NCBI RefSeq assembly: GCF_006494365.1
Contig: NZ_VHIP01000006.1
Coordinates: 62,001 to 126,000, forward strand
Reading direction: 5' to 3'
Length of the DNA stretch: 64,000 nt
Source of the DNA: Aestuariibacter sp. GS-14
GTDB lineage: Bacteria; Pseudomonadota; Gammaproteobacteria; Enterobacterales; Alteromonadaceae
Shown: piece by piece, positions 8,601 to 17,970 of the stretch
How the letters are laid out: each line of letters begins with the position of its first letter
Numbering within the stretch: the stretch's first letter is position 1
Made by a program: the position numbers and the translations under genes
The notes under the pieces: model-generated
What the model was told of the DNA's origin: nothing
Databases searched by the model: none
The model's input: the letters and a program-made list of their open reading frames with translations, nothing else

Positions 8601-8981
8601 TTAGCGGGTTTCCAAAATAACGGTTGCGACAGCGTAATGCTGCTCGTCCGACAAGGATACGTGCCAGTGCGCGATTCCGCGCTGCTCACACAGCGCAGCA
8701 AACTCGCCGCTTACCTGCAACTCAGGCGCGCCAAGTGCATTATTTGTGATGCACATTTGTTGCCAGCCAATACCCCGTCCAATGCCGGTACCCAGCGCTT
8801 TCACCGCCGCTTCTTTGGCTGCAAACCGCTTAGCCAGATAGCGTTCTGGCTGACTGTGCGACTGATAGCAGGCAAGTTCCGCGTCGGTGAGTACGCGTTT
8901 TGCCAAGCGATCACGCTGCGCCTGATCGCGATTTAACCGTGCAATTTCAACAATGTCGGTACCGATGCCAGCAATGGCCAT
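8601..8981 (-). CDS. acpS: Holo-[acyl-carrier-protein] synthase
   Basis: Transfers the 4'-phosphopantetheine arm from CoA to a serine of acyl carrier protein; 126 residues, exactly the Escherichia coli length when started at the ATG at 8981 (MAIAGIGTDIVEIARL). A GTG two codons upstream at 8987 is possible but gives a less typical start. The metal-binding Asp of GTDIVEI and the RFAAKEAAVKALGTGI motif with its Glu and Lys are present. The gene follows pdxJ by 10 bases, the recO-pdxJ-acpS order. Confidence 0.95.
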   Translation of the reverse strand: MAIAGIGTDIVEIARLNRDQAQRDRLAKRVLTDAELACYQSHSQPERYLAKRFAAKEAAVKALGTGIGRGIGWQQMCITNNALGAPELQVSGEFAALCEQRGIAHWHVSLSDEQHYAVATVILETR

Positions 8982-8991
8982 ACTCACTAAC

Positions 8992-9744
8992 TCAGCGTTG
9001 TTGCAGTAGCGCGCTGGTGCGGGCTTCCTGCATTAATTTACGCATATCCGCCACGGCATTGTGCAGTCCGTCGAATGCTGCACGTGCCACAATAGCGTGA
9101 CCAATGTTCAGTTCCAGAATTTGCGGAATAGCCGCAATAGGCTTTACGTTGTGGTAATGCAATCCGTGACCCGCGTTAACCTGCAAACCCAGCAAGTGCG
9201 CGTATTCAACGGCTTTGCGGATCTGGCTTAAATACTGAAGCTGCTGCGCTTCGCTGGTAGCATCGGCGTAGTGACCAGTGTGAATTTCAATAAAGGGCGC
9301 ACCCGTGGCTTTCGCTGCGTCAATTTGCCTTTCATCGCCGTCGATAAACAGCGATACCAGAATGTTAGATTCAGCCAGACGCTTACACGCATCGGTAATA
9401 CGGCTCAGGTTACCCGCAACATCCAACCCGCCTTCGGTGGTGAGTTCTTCGCGCTTTTCAGGCACCAGACAGCAAAACACCGGTTTAACCTGTTCGGCAA
9501 TACCCAGCATTTCTTCGGTTACCGCCATTTCCAGATTCATACGGGTTTTGATGGTCTGCGCCAGAATGTGTACGTCGCGGTCTGTAATATGACGGCGATC
9601 TTCACGCAGGTGTACTGTAATACCATCTGCGCCCGCACGCTCTGCGATATCGGCGGCATGCACCGGATCAGGATAAGAAGTGCCACGTGCATTGCGCAGC
9701 GTTGCAATGTGATCAATGTTAACGCCAAGAAAAATATCGTTCAT
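8992..9744 (-). CDS. pdxJ: Pyridoxine 5'-phosphate synthase PdxJ
   Basis: Condenses 3-amino-2-oxopropyl phosphate with deoxyxylulose 5-phosphate to pyridoxine phosphate, the ring-closing step of DXP-dependent vitamin B6 synthesis; 250 residues, TIM barrel. Family segments seen are [51 protein letters not shown] and [11 protein letters not shown]. The partner enzyme PdxA is encoded at 19270-20253 in this same window. The gene lies 155 bases downstream of recO, so it may have its own promoter. Confidence 0.97.
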   Translation of the reverse strand: MNDIFLGVNIDHIATLRNARGTSYPDPVHAADIAERAGADGITVHLREDRRHITDRDVHILAQTIKTRMNLEMAVTEEMLGIAEQVKPVFCCLVPEKREELTTEGGLDVAGNLSRITDACKRLAESNILVSLFIDGDERQIDAAKATGAPFIEIHTGHYADATSEAQQLQYLSQIRKAVEYAHLLGLQVNAGHGLHYHNVKPIAAIPQILELNIGHAIVARAAFDGLHNAVADMRKLMQEARTSALLQQR

Positions 9745-9899
9745 TACCAGAAGCCTGTAGGGTAAAAATGCGCGGCAATTGTACCAGTGATAGGCTTGTC
9801 GATAAATATCGGGATGCGCTGCGGTAATGATATTGTGAGTATTAATTGTAATTGCAGCTGCAATCCTTGTTGCTAGCAGGATAGATTACAACACTGCTG

Positions 9900-10595
9900 C
9901 TAACGCCCGGCCAGAAACAGTTCCCGGCTTTTAAGTGGCTTATCGCCTATAAAGGGCTGAAGCACCTGACGGGTGAGGCGCTTGGCGGTTTTCAGGGCAC
10001 TACTGGTATACTCGCCCTCTGCCAGCGACAATAAGTCCTGACCCAGGTAGCTGTTTCGTCCGGCTTGCGCCACTGCACTAAAACCCTGCTCGGCAAAATA
10101 GTCGTACCATCCTTGCGGGTGAATAGGCGCATCGGAAAACGCCTCGGCCGTCATATCCGGGATCACGCCCAATTCGGCAATTAATGCCATTTCAAATTCG
10201 CGTAACGGACGATCAAGCTGTGCGGTATTTTTTAAATTGTCCAGCGTATTGCCATACGTTTGATACAGCATTTCTGCCGCCAGGCCCTGGGGCAAAACCC
10301 GATTGGTAAGTTCGTTAACGTAAAAGGCGCAGTAAAGCGCGTCGCCGGTTACGTTGAGCGCCGGCGCAGCGGCTTCAATTTGCGTTAAATTTTTTAAATC
10401 TGATTTACCCGATAGCTGAATGCGCAGCGCCTGAAAAGGCTGAAGCAGGCTGCGCTTGTCTGATTTAGCCCCGCGCACACCTTTAGCCACGGCGCTGACC
10501 CGCCCTTGTTCATAGGTAAAAAAATCTACCAGAAAGCTGGTTTCCCGGTAGGGGCGTCGGTGCAACACATATGCATTAAGCCAGTTTGGGGTCAT
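9900..10595 (-). CDS. recO: DNA repair protein RecO
   Basis: RecF-pathway mediator that binds SSB and helps load RecA on gapped DNA; 231 residues, with an N-terminal OB fold (AYVLHRRPYRETSFLVDFFTYEQGRVSAVAKG, no longer run needed) and an all-helical C-terminal half. No zinc-finger cysteines are seen, as in the enterobacterial form. An AAGGAG site is 13 bases before the ATG, a long but tolerable spacing. It follows the 89-residue unknown protein and recJ, joining two recombination genes in one run. Confidence 0.93.
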   Translation of the reverse strand: MTPNWLNAYVLHRRPYRETSFLVDFFTYEQGRVSAVAKGVRGAKSDKRSLLQPFQALRIQLSGKSDLKNLTQIEAAAPALNVTGDALYCAFYVNELTNRVLPQGLAAEMLYQTYGNTLDNLKNTAQLDRPLREFEMALIAELGVIPDMTAEAFSDAPIHPQGWYDYFAEQGFSAVAQAGRNSYLGQDLLSLAEGEYTSSALKTAKRLTRQVLQPFIGDKPLKSRELFLAGR

Positions 10596-10616
10596 GGTTA
10601 AACGCTGGCTCCTTGC

Positions 10617-10886
10617 TTACGCACGCTTAATTCGAACGACTTTCATTTGTTCAAACGCCATGCCCGCCACGGTTTCGCTAACAGGATAGTAAGTCAGATT
10701 TACCCGCGCGCCTTTTAACGACTGATATGGCTTGCCGCGTTTGAATACAAATGGCACATCCACCCCCTCTATCATCAGCGTATGACGTATCCAGTCGCCC
10801 TCCTGACGTTGCGTGTGCGATAACACCTTCACATTTTCAGAATGGGTAAGAGAAGGATGTTTGGCGAGTAATTTGTCAACACTCAT
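10617..10886 (-). CDS. Small protein of unknown function coupled to recJ
   Basis: An 89-residue soluble protein that I do not recognise. It has no signal peptide, membrane segment or cysteines. It is rich in beta-forming stretches (DWIRHTLMIEGVDVPFVFKRG, ARVNLTYYPV) and ends in a basic tail VVRIKRA. Its ATG overlaps the recJ stop as ATGA, a strong sign of translational coupling, and recO starts 21 bases further on. A role in nucleic-acid metabolism is suggested only by that position between recJ and recO. Confidence 0.8.
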   Translation of the reverse strand: MSVDKLLAKHPSLTHSENVKVLSHTQRQEGDWIRHTLMIEGVDVPFVFKRGKPYQSLKGARVNLTYYPVSETVAGMAFEQMKVVRIKRA

Positions 10887-12610
10887 AACGGGGCAATGGC
10901 ATCCACCAACAGTTGTAGTGACTCCCGGCCACGGAAAAAATTAATGTCCAGCTGGTAGGCTATTTCTACCTGACGAATCGACGCGTTTGGCCAGATGTGA
11001 GTATCGATATTAAATGCAATGGCGTCAAACTCCTCGCCACTATGCGGATGAGCCAGCACCATTTTTAAGTGGCGCTCACCGACTATGCGTTGTTGCACCA
11101 GATGGAACACACCGTCGAACAACGGCGGCTGAAATCCCTGACCAAACGGGCCGGCCTGACGCAGTAGTTGCGCAACATCCAGACTCAGCTCGGTATCTGC
11201 CAGCTCGCCGTCAGTGACAATTACATGAGGATCGCCAATATGTTTGAGCGCTTCACCCGCATACCGGGAAAATACGCGAGTAAACCGATCCAGTTGATCT
11301 GCCGGAATTGATAATCCGGCTGCCGCCGCATGGCCACCAAATTTTATAATTAATTCAGGATTCGCAGTATGAACGGCGTCGAGCAGGTCACGTATGTGCA
11401 CCCCATCAATTGAACGCGCAGACCCCTTGAGGGTATCGTCATCCTGACGGGCGAACACAATTACTGGCCGCTTGTGCTTGTCTTTTAAGCGTCCGGCTAC
11501 AATGCCAATCACGCCCTGATGGAATGCCTCGTCGAACAACACGATAGCGTTAAGCGCAGTGCCGCCCTCGCCAAGTTCAAGCGCCGCAAGCGCCTCCTCG
11601 GCTTGTTGTTTCATATCCTGTTCAATGGTTTTTCGCTGTTGGTTTAAACTGTCCAACTCTGCGGCCAGTGCTCTTGCTTGCATGGCGTCAGTACACAATA
11701 AGCACTCAATGCCTGCTGCCATATCATCAAGTCTACCCGCCGCATTTAACCGAGGCCCCACAACAAACCCCAGGTCAGATGCCGTGATCCTGGCCGCCTG
11801 ACGCTGCGCCACATCCAGCATGGCTGTGATCCCGGGGCGGCAACGCCCGGCCCGAATTCGCTGTAACCCCTGATGCACCAGAATCCGGTTATTTTGATCA
11901 AGTACTACAACATCGGCCACTGTACCTACCGCCACAATATCCAGATAATTTGCCAGGTTAGGTAACGGGCAGCCCGCGCTGGCGAACCAGCCACGCTGAT
12001 CGAGTTCAGCCCGTAAGGCGAGCATCAGATAAAAGGCAACGCCCACACCAGCCAGGGATTTGGAAGGAAAAGTACAATCTGGTTGATTGGGGTTAACGAT
12101 TGCATCGGCATTGGGTAGTGTGTCGGCTGGTAAGTGATGATCGGTAACGATGACTTTTATGCCCAGTGCTTTAGCCCGCTCTACCCCTGCGTGACAGGCA
12201 ATACCATTGTCTACCGTAATAATCAGCTGGGTACCGCGCTCTGCCGCTACATTAACGATTTCCGGCGACAATCCATAACCAAAATCGAAACGATTTGGCA
12301 CCAGATAATCCAACCGTGTTGCGCCCATTTCAGACAGTGCCAGCATGCATAACGACGTACTGGTCGCACCGTCTGCGTCGAAATCGCCAATAATGGTGAT
12401 CATCTCGTTGGCTGCCAACGCATCGGCAATCAGGCCGGCGGCTTTTTCACTGTTCAGCAGTTCGCTGTAATGTAAAAGCGCTTTGGCACCGGTATCTAAC
12501 TGCGCTGGCGTGGCAATTCGCCTACCGTTATAGATGCGGGCAAGTACCGGATGAAGATTAACTGGCAGTGGTGTTGACGCAAGTTCGCGTCGTTGAATTG
12601 ATAAACCCAT
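10883..12610 (-). CDS. recJ: Single-stranded-DNA-specific exonuclease RecJ
   Basis: 5'-3' exonuclease used in RecF-pathway recombination and mismatch repair; 575 residues (Escherichia coli 577). DHH-family metal motifs are present: GDFDADGATST (motif I), TVDNGIACHAG, VTDHHLP (DHH motif), NPNQPDC and the C-terminal DHHA1 segment FGGHAAAAGLSI. I use the ATG at 12610 (MGLSIQRREL), because the frame upstream has only a TTG at 12643 and would add a non-conserved tail. The gene follows dsbC and xerD as in enterobacteria. Confidence 0.95.
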   Translation of the reverse strand: MGLSIQRRELASTPLPVNLHPVLARIYNGRRIATPAQLDTGAKALLHYSELLNSEKAAGLIADALAANEMITIIGDFDADGATSTSLCMLALSEMGATRLDYLVPNRFDFGYGLSPEIVNVAAERGTQLIITVDNGIACHAGVERAKALGIKVIVTDHHLPADTLPNADAIVNPNQPDCTFPSKSLAGVGVAFYLMLALRAELDQRGWFASAGCPLPNLANYLDIVAVGTVADVVVLDQNNRILVHQGLQRIRAGRCRPGITAMLDVAQRQAARITASDLGFVVGPRLNAAGRLDDMAAGIECLLCTDAMQARALAAELDSLNQQRKTIEQDMKQQAEEALAALELGEGGTALNAIVLFDEAFHQGVIGIVAGRLKDKHKRPVIVFARQDDDTLKGSARSIDGVHIRDLLDAVHTANPELIIKFGGHAAAAGLSIPADQLDRFTRVFSRYAGEALKHIGDPHVIVTDGELADTELSLDVAQLLRQAGPFGQGFQPPLFDGVFHLVQQRIVGERHLKMVLAHPHSGEEFDAIAFNIDTHIWPNASIRQVEIAYQLDINFFRGRESLQLLVDAIAPL

Positions 12611-12719
12611 GAAACGCCGATGATGATTGAGTTTGCCGCACAATCACCCATTGGGGTTTATGCGGCAATGATTTAGCTTATTGCACCGATGCAGGCATTG
12701 CACATCAGCACACTGGTAG

Positions 12720-13448
12720 TTATCCCGCAATGTCCTGCAGTACAGCCAATAATTGCTCTGGAGGCTGGTAGCCTGGAATGATGGTCCCATTAGACAAAAT
12801 AATATTGGGTGTGCCGTTTACACCAATACTGCGACCAAACTGGAATTGTTTGGCGATATCGTTGCTACAGTTAGCCGCCACAACGGTTTCACCGTTTTTA
12901 GCGCTGGTCATAGCGTCTTTTGGATCGGCTGCACACCACACATTTACCATCTGACGGTATGTAGGACTATTCAAGCCTGCGCGGGGATAGGCAAGGTACC
13001 GCACTGTGATGCCTGCATCGTTATAGGCGCCCACTTGTTCATGCAGCTTTCTGCAATATCCACAAGTGGTATCGGTAAATACCGTTACCACGTATTTTTC
13101 GCGTTTGGCCTTAAATTCAATGTAGGAATGATCAAATTGCTTAAGGCCCTCTATGCGCATGTCTGCCAACGCAATCTCGGTTTCGTTGCGCATTTCCTCA
13201 TCGAGGTTATAAATTTTAGCCTGCAAAATATAGGTACCATCGGCGCTCACATAGAAGAGCCCGTTTTCAGTGCTCACCTGAACCAGGCCGCGTACCGGCG
13301 AATCAGCAATGGCGTTTACTTCCCATTGCAAGGTAGATTCAATCTTCGCTTTGATGTGATCATTTGCAGCATTAGCCAATACGTTTGCCTGAGCGCCACA
13401 CGCTATTACACTCAGGATCACGGCCACGCCGCGGGAAAACAATCTCAT
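12720..13448 (-). CDS. dsbC: Periplasmic disulfide isomerase DsbC
   Basis: Homodimeric periplasmic protein that reshuffles wrong disulfides; 242 residues. A signal peptide (MRLFSRGVAVILSVIACGAQA) precedes the dimerisation domain (VNAIADSPVRGLVQVSTENGL) and a thioredoxin-fold domain with the active site CGYC at about residues 129-132 and the cis-Pro in NGTPNII. The frame is open to 13547, but the ATG at 13448 has AGGAG upstream and begins the signal peptide, so the extra 33 residues are not counted. It lies in the conserved xerD-dsbC-recJ cluster; LptD in this window is a known Dsb client. Confidence 0.95.
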   Translation of the reverse strand: MRLFSRGVAVILSVIACGAQANVLANAANDHIKAKIESTLQWEVNAIADSPVRGLVQVSTENGLFYVSADGTYILQAKIYNLDEEMRNETEIALADMRIEGLKQFDHSYIEFKAKREKYVVTVFTDTTCGYCRKLHEQVGAYNDAGITVRYLAYPRAGLNSPTYRQMVNVWCAADPKDAMTSAKNGETVVAANCSNDIAKQFQFGRSIGVNGTPNIILSNGTIIPGYQPPEQLLAVLQDIAG

Positions 13449-13627
13449 ACTTACTCCTGTGACTGGCATCACTCTTTGTGTGCCAATGAAATTGAGGGTG
13501 ATGGTCATAAGACCGTTAATTCCCCGAAAAATTGCATCATACCTCATTCGAACCCGGCATTGAAGATTGCTCGCCGCAGGCGCAATGCGATATATCTGGA
13601 TTCCATTTAACGCGATTCAACGCTTTG

Positions 13628-14545
13628 CTATCCCCGAGGGTGATGTTCGCCAATCAGGCTTTGCAATCGCTCGGTAGCAACATGGGTGTATATTTGTGTT
13701 GTCGATAAATCACTGTGCCCCAGTAACATTTGCACTACGCGTAAATCCGCACCATGGTTCAGTAAATGCGTGGCAAAAGCATGCCTGAGGGTATGTGGCG
13801 ACAAATGCTCTGTTATCCCAGCCACCACCGCGTAGTATTTAATGCGATGCCAAAACGTTTGCCGGGTCATTTGCACGCCGCGTTTACTTACAAATACCAC
13901 ATCGGTCTGATGCTTCAGTAATGCCGGGCGCGCCGCTTTTAAATAATGCTGTAACGCATCAAGCGCCTGCTCGCCTAACGGCACCAACCGTTCTTTATTA
14001 CCCTTGCCGGTAACCCTGACCAAGCCCTGGGTTAAACTGATTTGCGACATTCGCAATCCGGTTAACTCACTTACCCGCAGCCCGGTAGCATAAAGCACTT
14101 CCAGCATCGCTTTGTCGCGACATTCAATGTCATCTTCGGTATTGGGGGCTTCAAGCAATGCGTCTACGTCTGCCTCACTTAAGGTACCCGGCAGCTTTTT
14201 AGCGGCTTTGGGCATGGCAAGTTTTGATACCGGATTGTCTTCGCGAAATCGCATTGCCACACTAAAGCGATAAAAATGACGCATTGCGCTTATTGCGCGT
14301 TGAGTAGAGCGGGCCGACAATCCGTTTTCATCCCGGTATGCCAGGTAGTCACGCAGATCGTCCAGTGATACTTTTACAATCAGCGGGCGTTTCCTGGCGG
14401 TTAAAAATTGCGCCAGGTCGCACAAATCCCGTCGATATCCCTGCTGCGTGTTATCGCTCAGGCCTTTTTCCAGCCACAAATGCTCAATGAAGGCTTCAAT
14501 GTCATCGGTGTCATTGTCGCGCAACAGCAAAGCAGCCTTACTCAT
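13628..14545 (-). CDS. xerD: Site-specific tyrosine recombinase XerD
   Basis: With XerC it resolves chromosome dimers at dif under FtsK control; 305 residues. N-terminal SAM-like core-binding domain is followed by the catalytic domain with R157, K181, H251, R254, H277 and nucleophile Y286 (QIYTHV), i.e. a complete tyrosine-recombinase set. The ATG overlaps the djlA stop (ATGA), and dsbC and recJ follow, so this is the housekeeping XerD and not an integron or phage integrase. Confidence 0.95.
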   Translation of the reverse strand: MSKAALLLRDNDTDDIEAFIEHLWLEKGLSDNTQQGYRRDLCDLAQFLTARKRPLIVKVSLDDLRDYLAYRDENGLSARSTQRAISAMRHFYRFSVAMRFREDNPVSKLAMPKAAKKLPGTLSEADVDALLEAPNTEDDIECRDKAMLEVLYATGLRVSELTGLRMSQISLTQGLVRVTGKGNKERLVPLGEQALDALQHYLKAARPALLKHQTDVVFVSKRGVQMTRQTFWHRIKYYAVVAGITEHLSPHTLRHAFATHLLNHGADLRVVQMLLGHSDLSTTQIYTHVATERLQSLIGEHHPRG

Positions 14546-15390
14546 TTAAAGCCCCGGCGAGCTTTAATCAGCTCGTAAGCGGCCTGAATGTCCTGCGCTT
14601 TAGACTTGGCAATTTCCATGGCTTGCTGCGGTAATCCTTTAGAGGCCAGCTTGTCGGGATGATGTTCAGACATGCGTTTGCGATAAGCGCGCTTTATGGT
14701 TTTCTCATCGTCACTGGCCGATGCGCCAAGGATGGTATAAGCATCGTCAAGCGATGGGCCACTTGTTGACTGCGCCTGACGTCGCTGCCCCTGCCCCGCC
14801 CCCTGGGAACGCGAATGACGGCGAAAGCGGATCTCCGCTTCGTACATGGCAATCAGATAATCCAAATCTCTGCGAACAAACCCCAGTGGTTTCGCCACTT
14901 TCTCCAGTACCTGGTATTCATCACGCGACAAATGCCCATCGGCAAAGGCTGCCTGTATAAGAATTTCCAGAAACACTTGTAATATATCGCGACGGCCGTG
15001 GCAGGACTCGTGCAGTTGCCTAAGGATATCGGCAATCGGAAAATCGCGATCCTTGCCTTCGCGAAACGCTTGCTGTGCTTCTTTGCGCGCGTCACCGTGC
15101 AGTTTCATGTCGTCCATCAGGCGCGATGCAACCAGTATTTCCTGCTCGGTTACCTTGCCATCAGCTTTGGCAAGATGCCCCAACGAGGCAAACAGACTGT
15201 GAAAGAAAATCGCCTGCTGCTTCATGCCATCCTGACTGGTAAAAAAGCGTCCAAAGCCGCCAGACTGGTTAAAGTCCTGCGCGTAGCCTTTGTCGAATAA
15301 ATAACCTACAACAGCGCCCAGTATGGCTCCAGGCACCCGAAATGCCAGAAATCCAAACATAAAGCCAAGTACGGTGCCCCAAGATGGCAT
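14542..15390 (-). CDS. djlA: Co-chaperone DjlA
   Basis: Membrane-anchored DnaJ-like protein that stimulates DnaK; 282 residues. A single N-terminal membrane helix (GTVLGFMFGFLAFRVPGAILG) is followed by a TerB-like helical domain (ALFASLGHLAKADGKVTEQEI style repeats, with QAAFADGHLSRDEY) and a C-terminal J domain with HHPDKL as the HPD motif. The frame opens at 15426, but GGGAGGA lies just before the ATG at 15390, and homologues begin at this short hydrophilic stretch. It is divergent from lptD, as in Escherichia coli. Confidence 0.94.
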   Translation of the reverse strand: MPSWGTVLGFMFGFLAFRVPGAILGAVVGYLFDKGYAQDFNQSGGFGRFFTSQDGMKQQAIFFHSLFASLGHLAKADGKVTEQEILVASRLMDDMKLHGDARKEAQQAFREGKDRDFPIADILRQLHESCHGRRDILQVFLEILIQAAFADGHLSRDEYQVLEKVAKPLGFVRRDLDYLIAMYEAEIRFRRHSRSQGAGQGQRRQAQSTSGPSLDDAYTILGASASDDEKTIKRAYRKRMSEHHPDKLASKGLPQQAMEIAKSKAQDIQAAYELIKARRGFK

Positions 15391-15654
15391 GTATTCCTCC
15401 CAAATATGATGCAATGCACGAATCAAAACCCGCGTACATTATCATGCCTTAGCCAGCGAAAATGGTAAACGCTTCGTCATTCAACCAGGAAATTGGGGAT
15501 ATCAGGGGAATTTTTCGATTTTTTTCAGGTCTGCTGTTGGTAAATGGCGACGAAGTGCATAGAATTAGCGCCTTGTTCTCACGCTTACCTACGCAAACGA
15601 ATGTTAGCGGTAAGTGATTCATTACTTTCACCGGTGAACATCGAGTAAGTTACA

Positions 15655-17931
15655 TTGCTGTCGACATTATTTAGCGAACCCAAATCGCGCCATGCCAAAA
15701 CGCTTTTACTGCTGTGCTGCCTCAGCACAAGCTGGTTTGCTACGGCGGCCCGGGCACAGAGTATTGCCCCTGACGCTGTCTCAGATGATGCCGCCTGTGT
15801 AGTAACAGCCCGCCCTTTTAACGAAAGCCAGTTGCTGTCGAAAAAACAGGTAAAGGTGATGTCGGACTCTGCGCAGGTGCTGGAAAACCAGCTGGCCAGT
15901 TTTGCAGGCAATGTGGACATTGTTACCGATAGCGCCATTATTCATGCCTCAAAAGCCGCGGTAAGCGATAACGGGAAAGCGATGTCTGCTACTGGCGATG
16001 TAAGCTACAGTGACCGTCAGTTAAGCGTAAGCAGTGATGGGCTGACAGTAAGCTCACAAACCCAGTCGTTAAATATGAAAAACACGGTATACCAATTAAC
16101 CGGGTTTATTGGCCATGGCGCAGCCGAAGAAATCGATATCAGTGCAGACGCAGGGATAAGCCTGAAAGAAGTGAGTTTTACAACCTGTCCGCTCGGGCAG
16201 GAAGACTGGCGACTGGTGGCGTCTGAAATTAGCATCGAGCAAGGCAAAAGCATGGGTGAAGCCCGCCATACCCGCTTTTATTTGGGAGATGTACCGGTAT
16301 TGTACTTACCCTATTTTGCTTTTCCGGTAAGCAATCAACGTCAGAGCGGTTTGTTATTTCCGCTGATCAGCAGTTCAACCTCTACCGGGATTGATTACGA
16401 GCAGCCTTATTACTGGAATCTCGCACCTAATTACGACATGACCATTTCGCCACGGCTAATGTCAAATCGCGGTGTGCAGTTAAAAACTGAATTTCGCTAT
16501 TTAACCGAGGAGTCGCAGGGCAATCTGTTTTTAGAGTACCTGCCCAGAGACACCAAACTCGACAATAACGACAGCCGCTATTTCTACCGCTATCAGCATC
16601 AGGGCGCATTAAGCGATAACTGGATGCTGAATGCCGATTTAAATGGCATAAGCGACAACAACTACATTGTGGATTTAGGATCAGACTATTACAACCGCTC
16701 TGATACCACGATAAACCGCACATTAGGCGTGGAGTATTTTTCCAGCCATGCCGATTTCAGCCTGTATGTGCGCGACTTCGACACTATCGGGGATTACCAG
16801 GATATTTACCGCGCATTGCCTGAAGCCAAAATACAGTTGCGTCAGCCCCTTGGTGAGATGCTGGCACTTACCGTAGATTCAGAGCTGGCCTATTTCGACA
16901 ACGCGCAGGAAAACAACCCTACGGCACTGCGTTGGCACGTAGCGCCAACCCTGTCATTGCCCTACCAGCGCTACTGGGGTGAGATGACCGCGGAGCTGAC
17001 GGTAATGAACACCTATTACCATCAGCGCCAGATTGAAGGCACTGCACTGGACGAAGAAGTAAACCGGACACTTACCCAGGGACGTTTGTTCAGTTCATTG
17101 TATCTGGAGCGCAATGACGATCTGTTAGGTAACGACATGACCGTTACCCTGGAACCCAAAATGCAATACCTGTACACGTCGTATGAAGACCAGTCAAACA
17201 TTGGATTGTACGATACAACTGCCTTGCTGAACGACGTAAACGGATTGTTCCGGGGTCAGGAATTTACGGGTCTGGACCGGATTAACGACAACAATCAAAT
17301 TACCCTTGGGGTAACTTCTCGCGTAATTGACAGCGCCAACAGGGAACAATTTGTGGTGAGCCTGGGTCAGATATTCTATCTGGCTGATACCCGGATCACG
17401 GCAACAACCGACGATCGCAACCGTTCGGCACTGGCAGCTGAGTTAGATTGGCGCCTGCACGAAAATTGGTTTGTTCATTCCACCGTTCAAATTGCTACCG
17501 ACAACGACAAAGTTGAACGCAGCAGTATGGTGGTGGAGTACCGCCGTGATAACGACAGCCTGGTGCAATTGAGTCACCGCTTTGTGCGGGATTTATCAGG
17601 AGAAACCATTGATCAACTCGGTATGTCTGCCAGTTGGCCAATTGCGAAAAACTGGCACTGGGTAGGGCGTTCTTACCGGGATTTGGAAAGAGACAGAAGC
17701 ATCGAGAACTATTTTGGGGTACAGTACGAGTCCTGTTGCTGGGCTGTGCGTTTAGTTGCGCAACGCAGCCTGAGTAATCGCTATGACGCGTTGGGTCAGC
17801 AAAACACCAACGAGTTTGACTCAAGTATCGGATTACAATTTATCTTTAAGGGAATTGGGTCAGCGCGCTCAAACCGCGATATGCTAAAAGATGGCATGTT
17901 CGGTTACCGTCAGCCCTACGTGTTAAATTAA
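15655..17931 (+). CDS. lptD: LPS-assembly protein LptD (TTG start)
   Basis: Outer-membrane beta-barrel that, with LptE, inserts lipopolysaccharide into the outer leaflet; 758 residues. Signal peptide LLLLCCLSTSWFATAARAQ, then the OstA/LptA-like jellyroll (AGNVDIVTDSAIIHASKAAV), then the barrel. Four cysteines sit where the LptD inter-domain disulfides form: one near the mature N-terminus (DAACVV), one in TTCPLGQ and the CC pair in YESCCWAVR. An in-frame TAA at 15646 limits the start; no ATG precedes the signal peptide, so the start is TTG at 15655 with GAG 9 bases upstream. It heads the lptD-surA-pdxA-rsmA-apaG-apaH cluster. Confidence 0.94.
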   Translation: MLSTLFSEPKSRHAKTLLLLCCLSTSWFATAARAQSIAPDAVSDDAACVVTARPFNESQLLSKKQVKVMSDSAQVLENQLASFAGNVDIVTDSAIIHASKAAVSDNGKAMSATGDVSYSDRQLSVSSDGLTVSSQTQSLNMKNTVYQLTGFIGHGAAEEIDISADAGISLKEVSFTTCPLGQEDWRLVASEISIEQGKSMGEARHTRFYLGDVPVLYLPYFAFPVSNQRQSGLLFPLISSSTSTGIDYEQPYYWNLAPNYDMTISPRLMSNRGVQLKTEFRYLTEESQGNLFLEYLPRDTKLDNNDSRYFYRYQHQGALSDNWMLNADLNGISDNNYIVDLGSDYYNRSDTTINRTLGVEYFSSHADFSLYVRDFDTIGDYQDIYRALPEAKIQLRQPLGEMLALTVDSELAYFDNAQENNPTALRWHVAPTLSLPYQRYWGEMTAELTVMNTYYHQRQIEGTALDEEVNRTLTQGRLFSSLYLERNDDLLGNDMTVTLEPKMQYLYTSYEDQSNIGLYDTTALLNDVNGLFRGQEFTGLDRINDNNQITLGVTSRVIDSANREQFVVSLGQIFYLADTRITATTDDRNRSALAAELDWRLHENWFVHSTVQIATDNDKVERSSMVVEYRRDNDSLVQLSHRFVRDLSGETIDQLGMSASWPIAKNWHWVGRSYRDLERDRSIENYFGVQYESCCWAVRLVAQRSLSNRYDALGQQNTNEFDSSIGLQFIFKGIGSARSNRDMLKDGMFGYRQPYVLN

Positions 17932-17970
17932 CCGTAGCATTGACCATTCAAACACTAAGCAAGAGAGTTT

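Noticed and set aside
9830-9870. Inverted stretch ATTGCAGCTGCAAT between recO and pdxJ
   Set aside because: Short palindrome without a T-run or a known operator match; not enough to call a terminator or binding site.
12753-13610. Long plus-strand open frame of 285 codons
   Set aside because: It is antisense to dsbC, has no ribosome site and no recognisable domain; it is a shadow of the dsbC codon pattern.
13628-14545. The tyrosine recombinase as a sign of an integrated element
   Set aside because: It is the housekeeping XerD in its conserved cluster with djlA, dsbC and recJ; no att repeats or phage genes are near.
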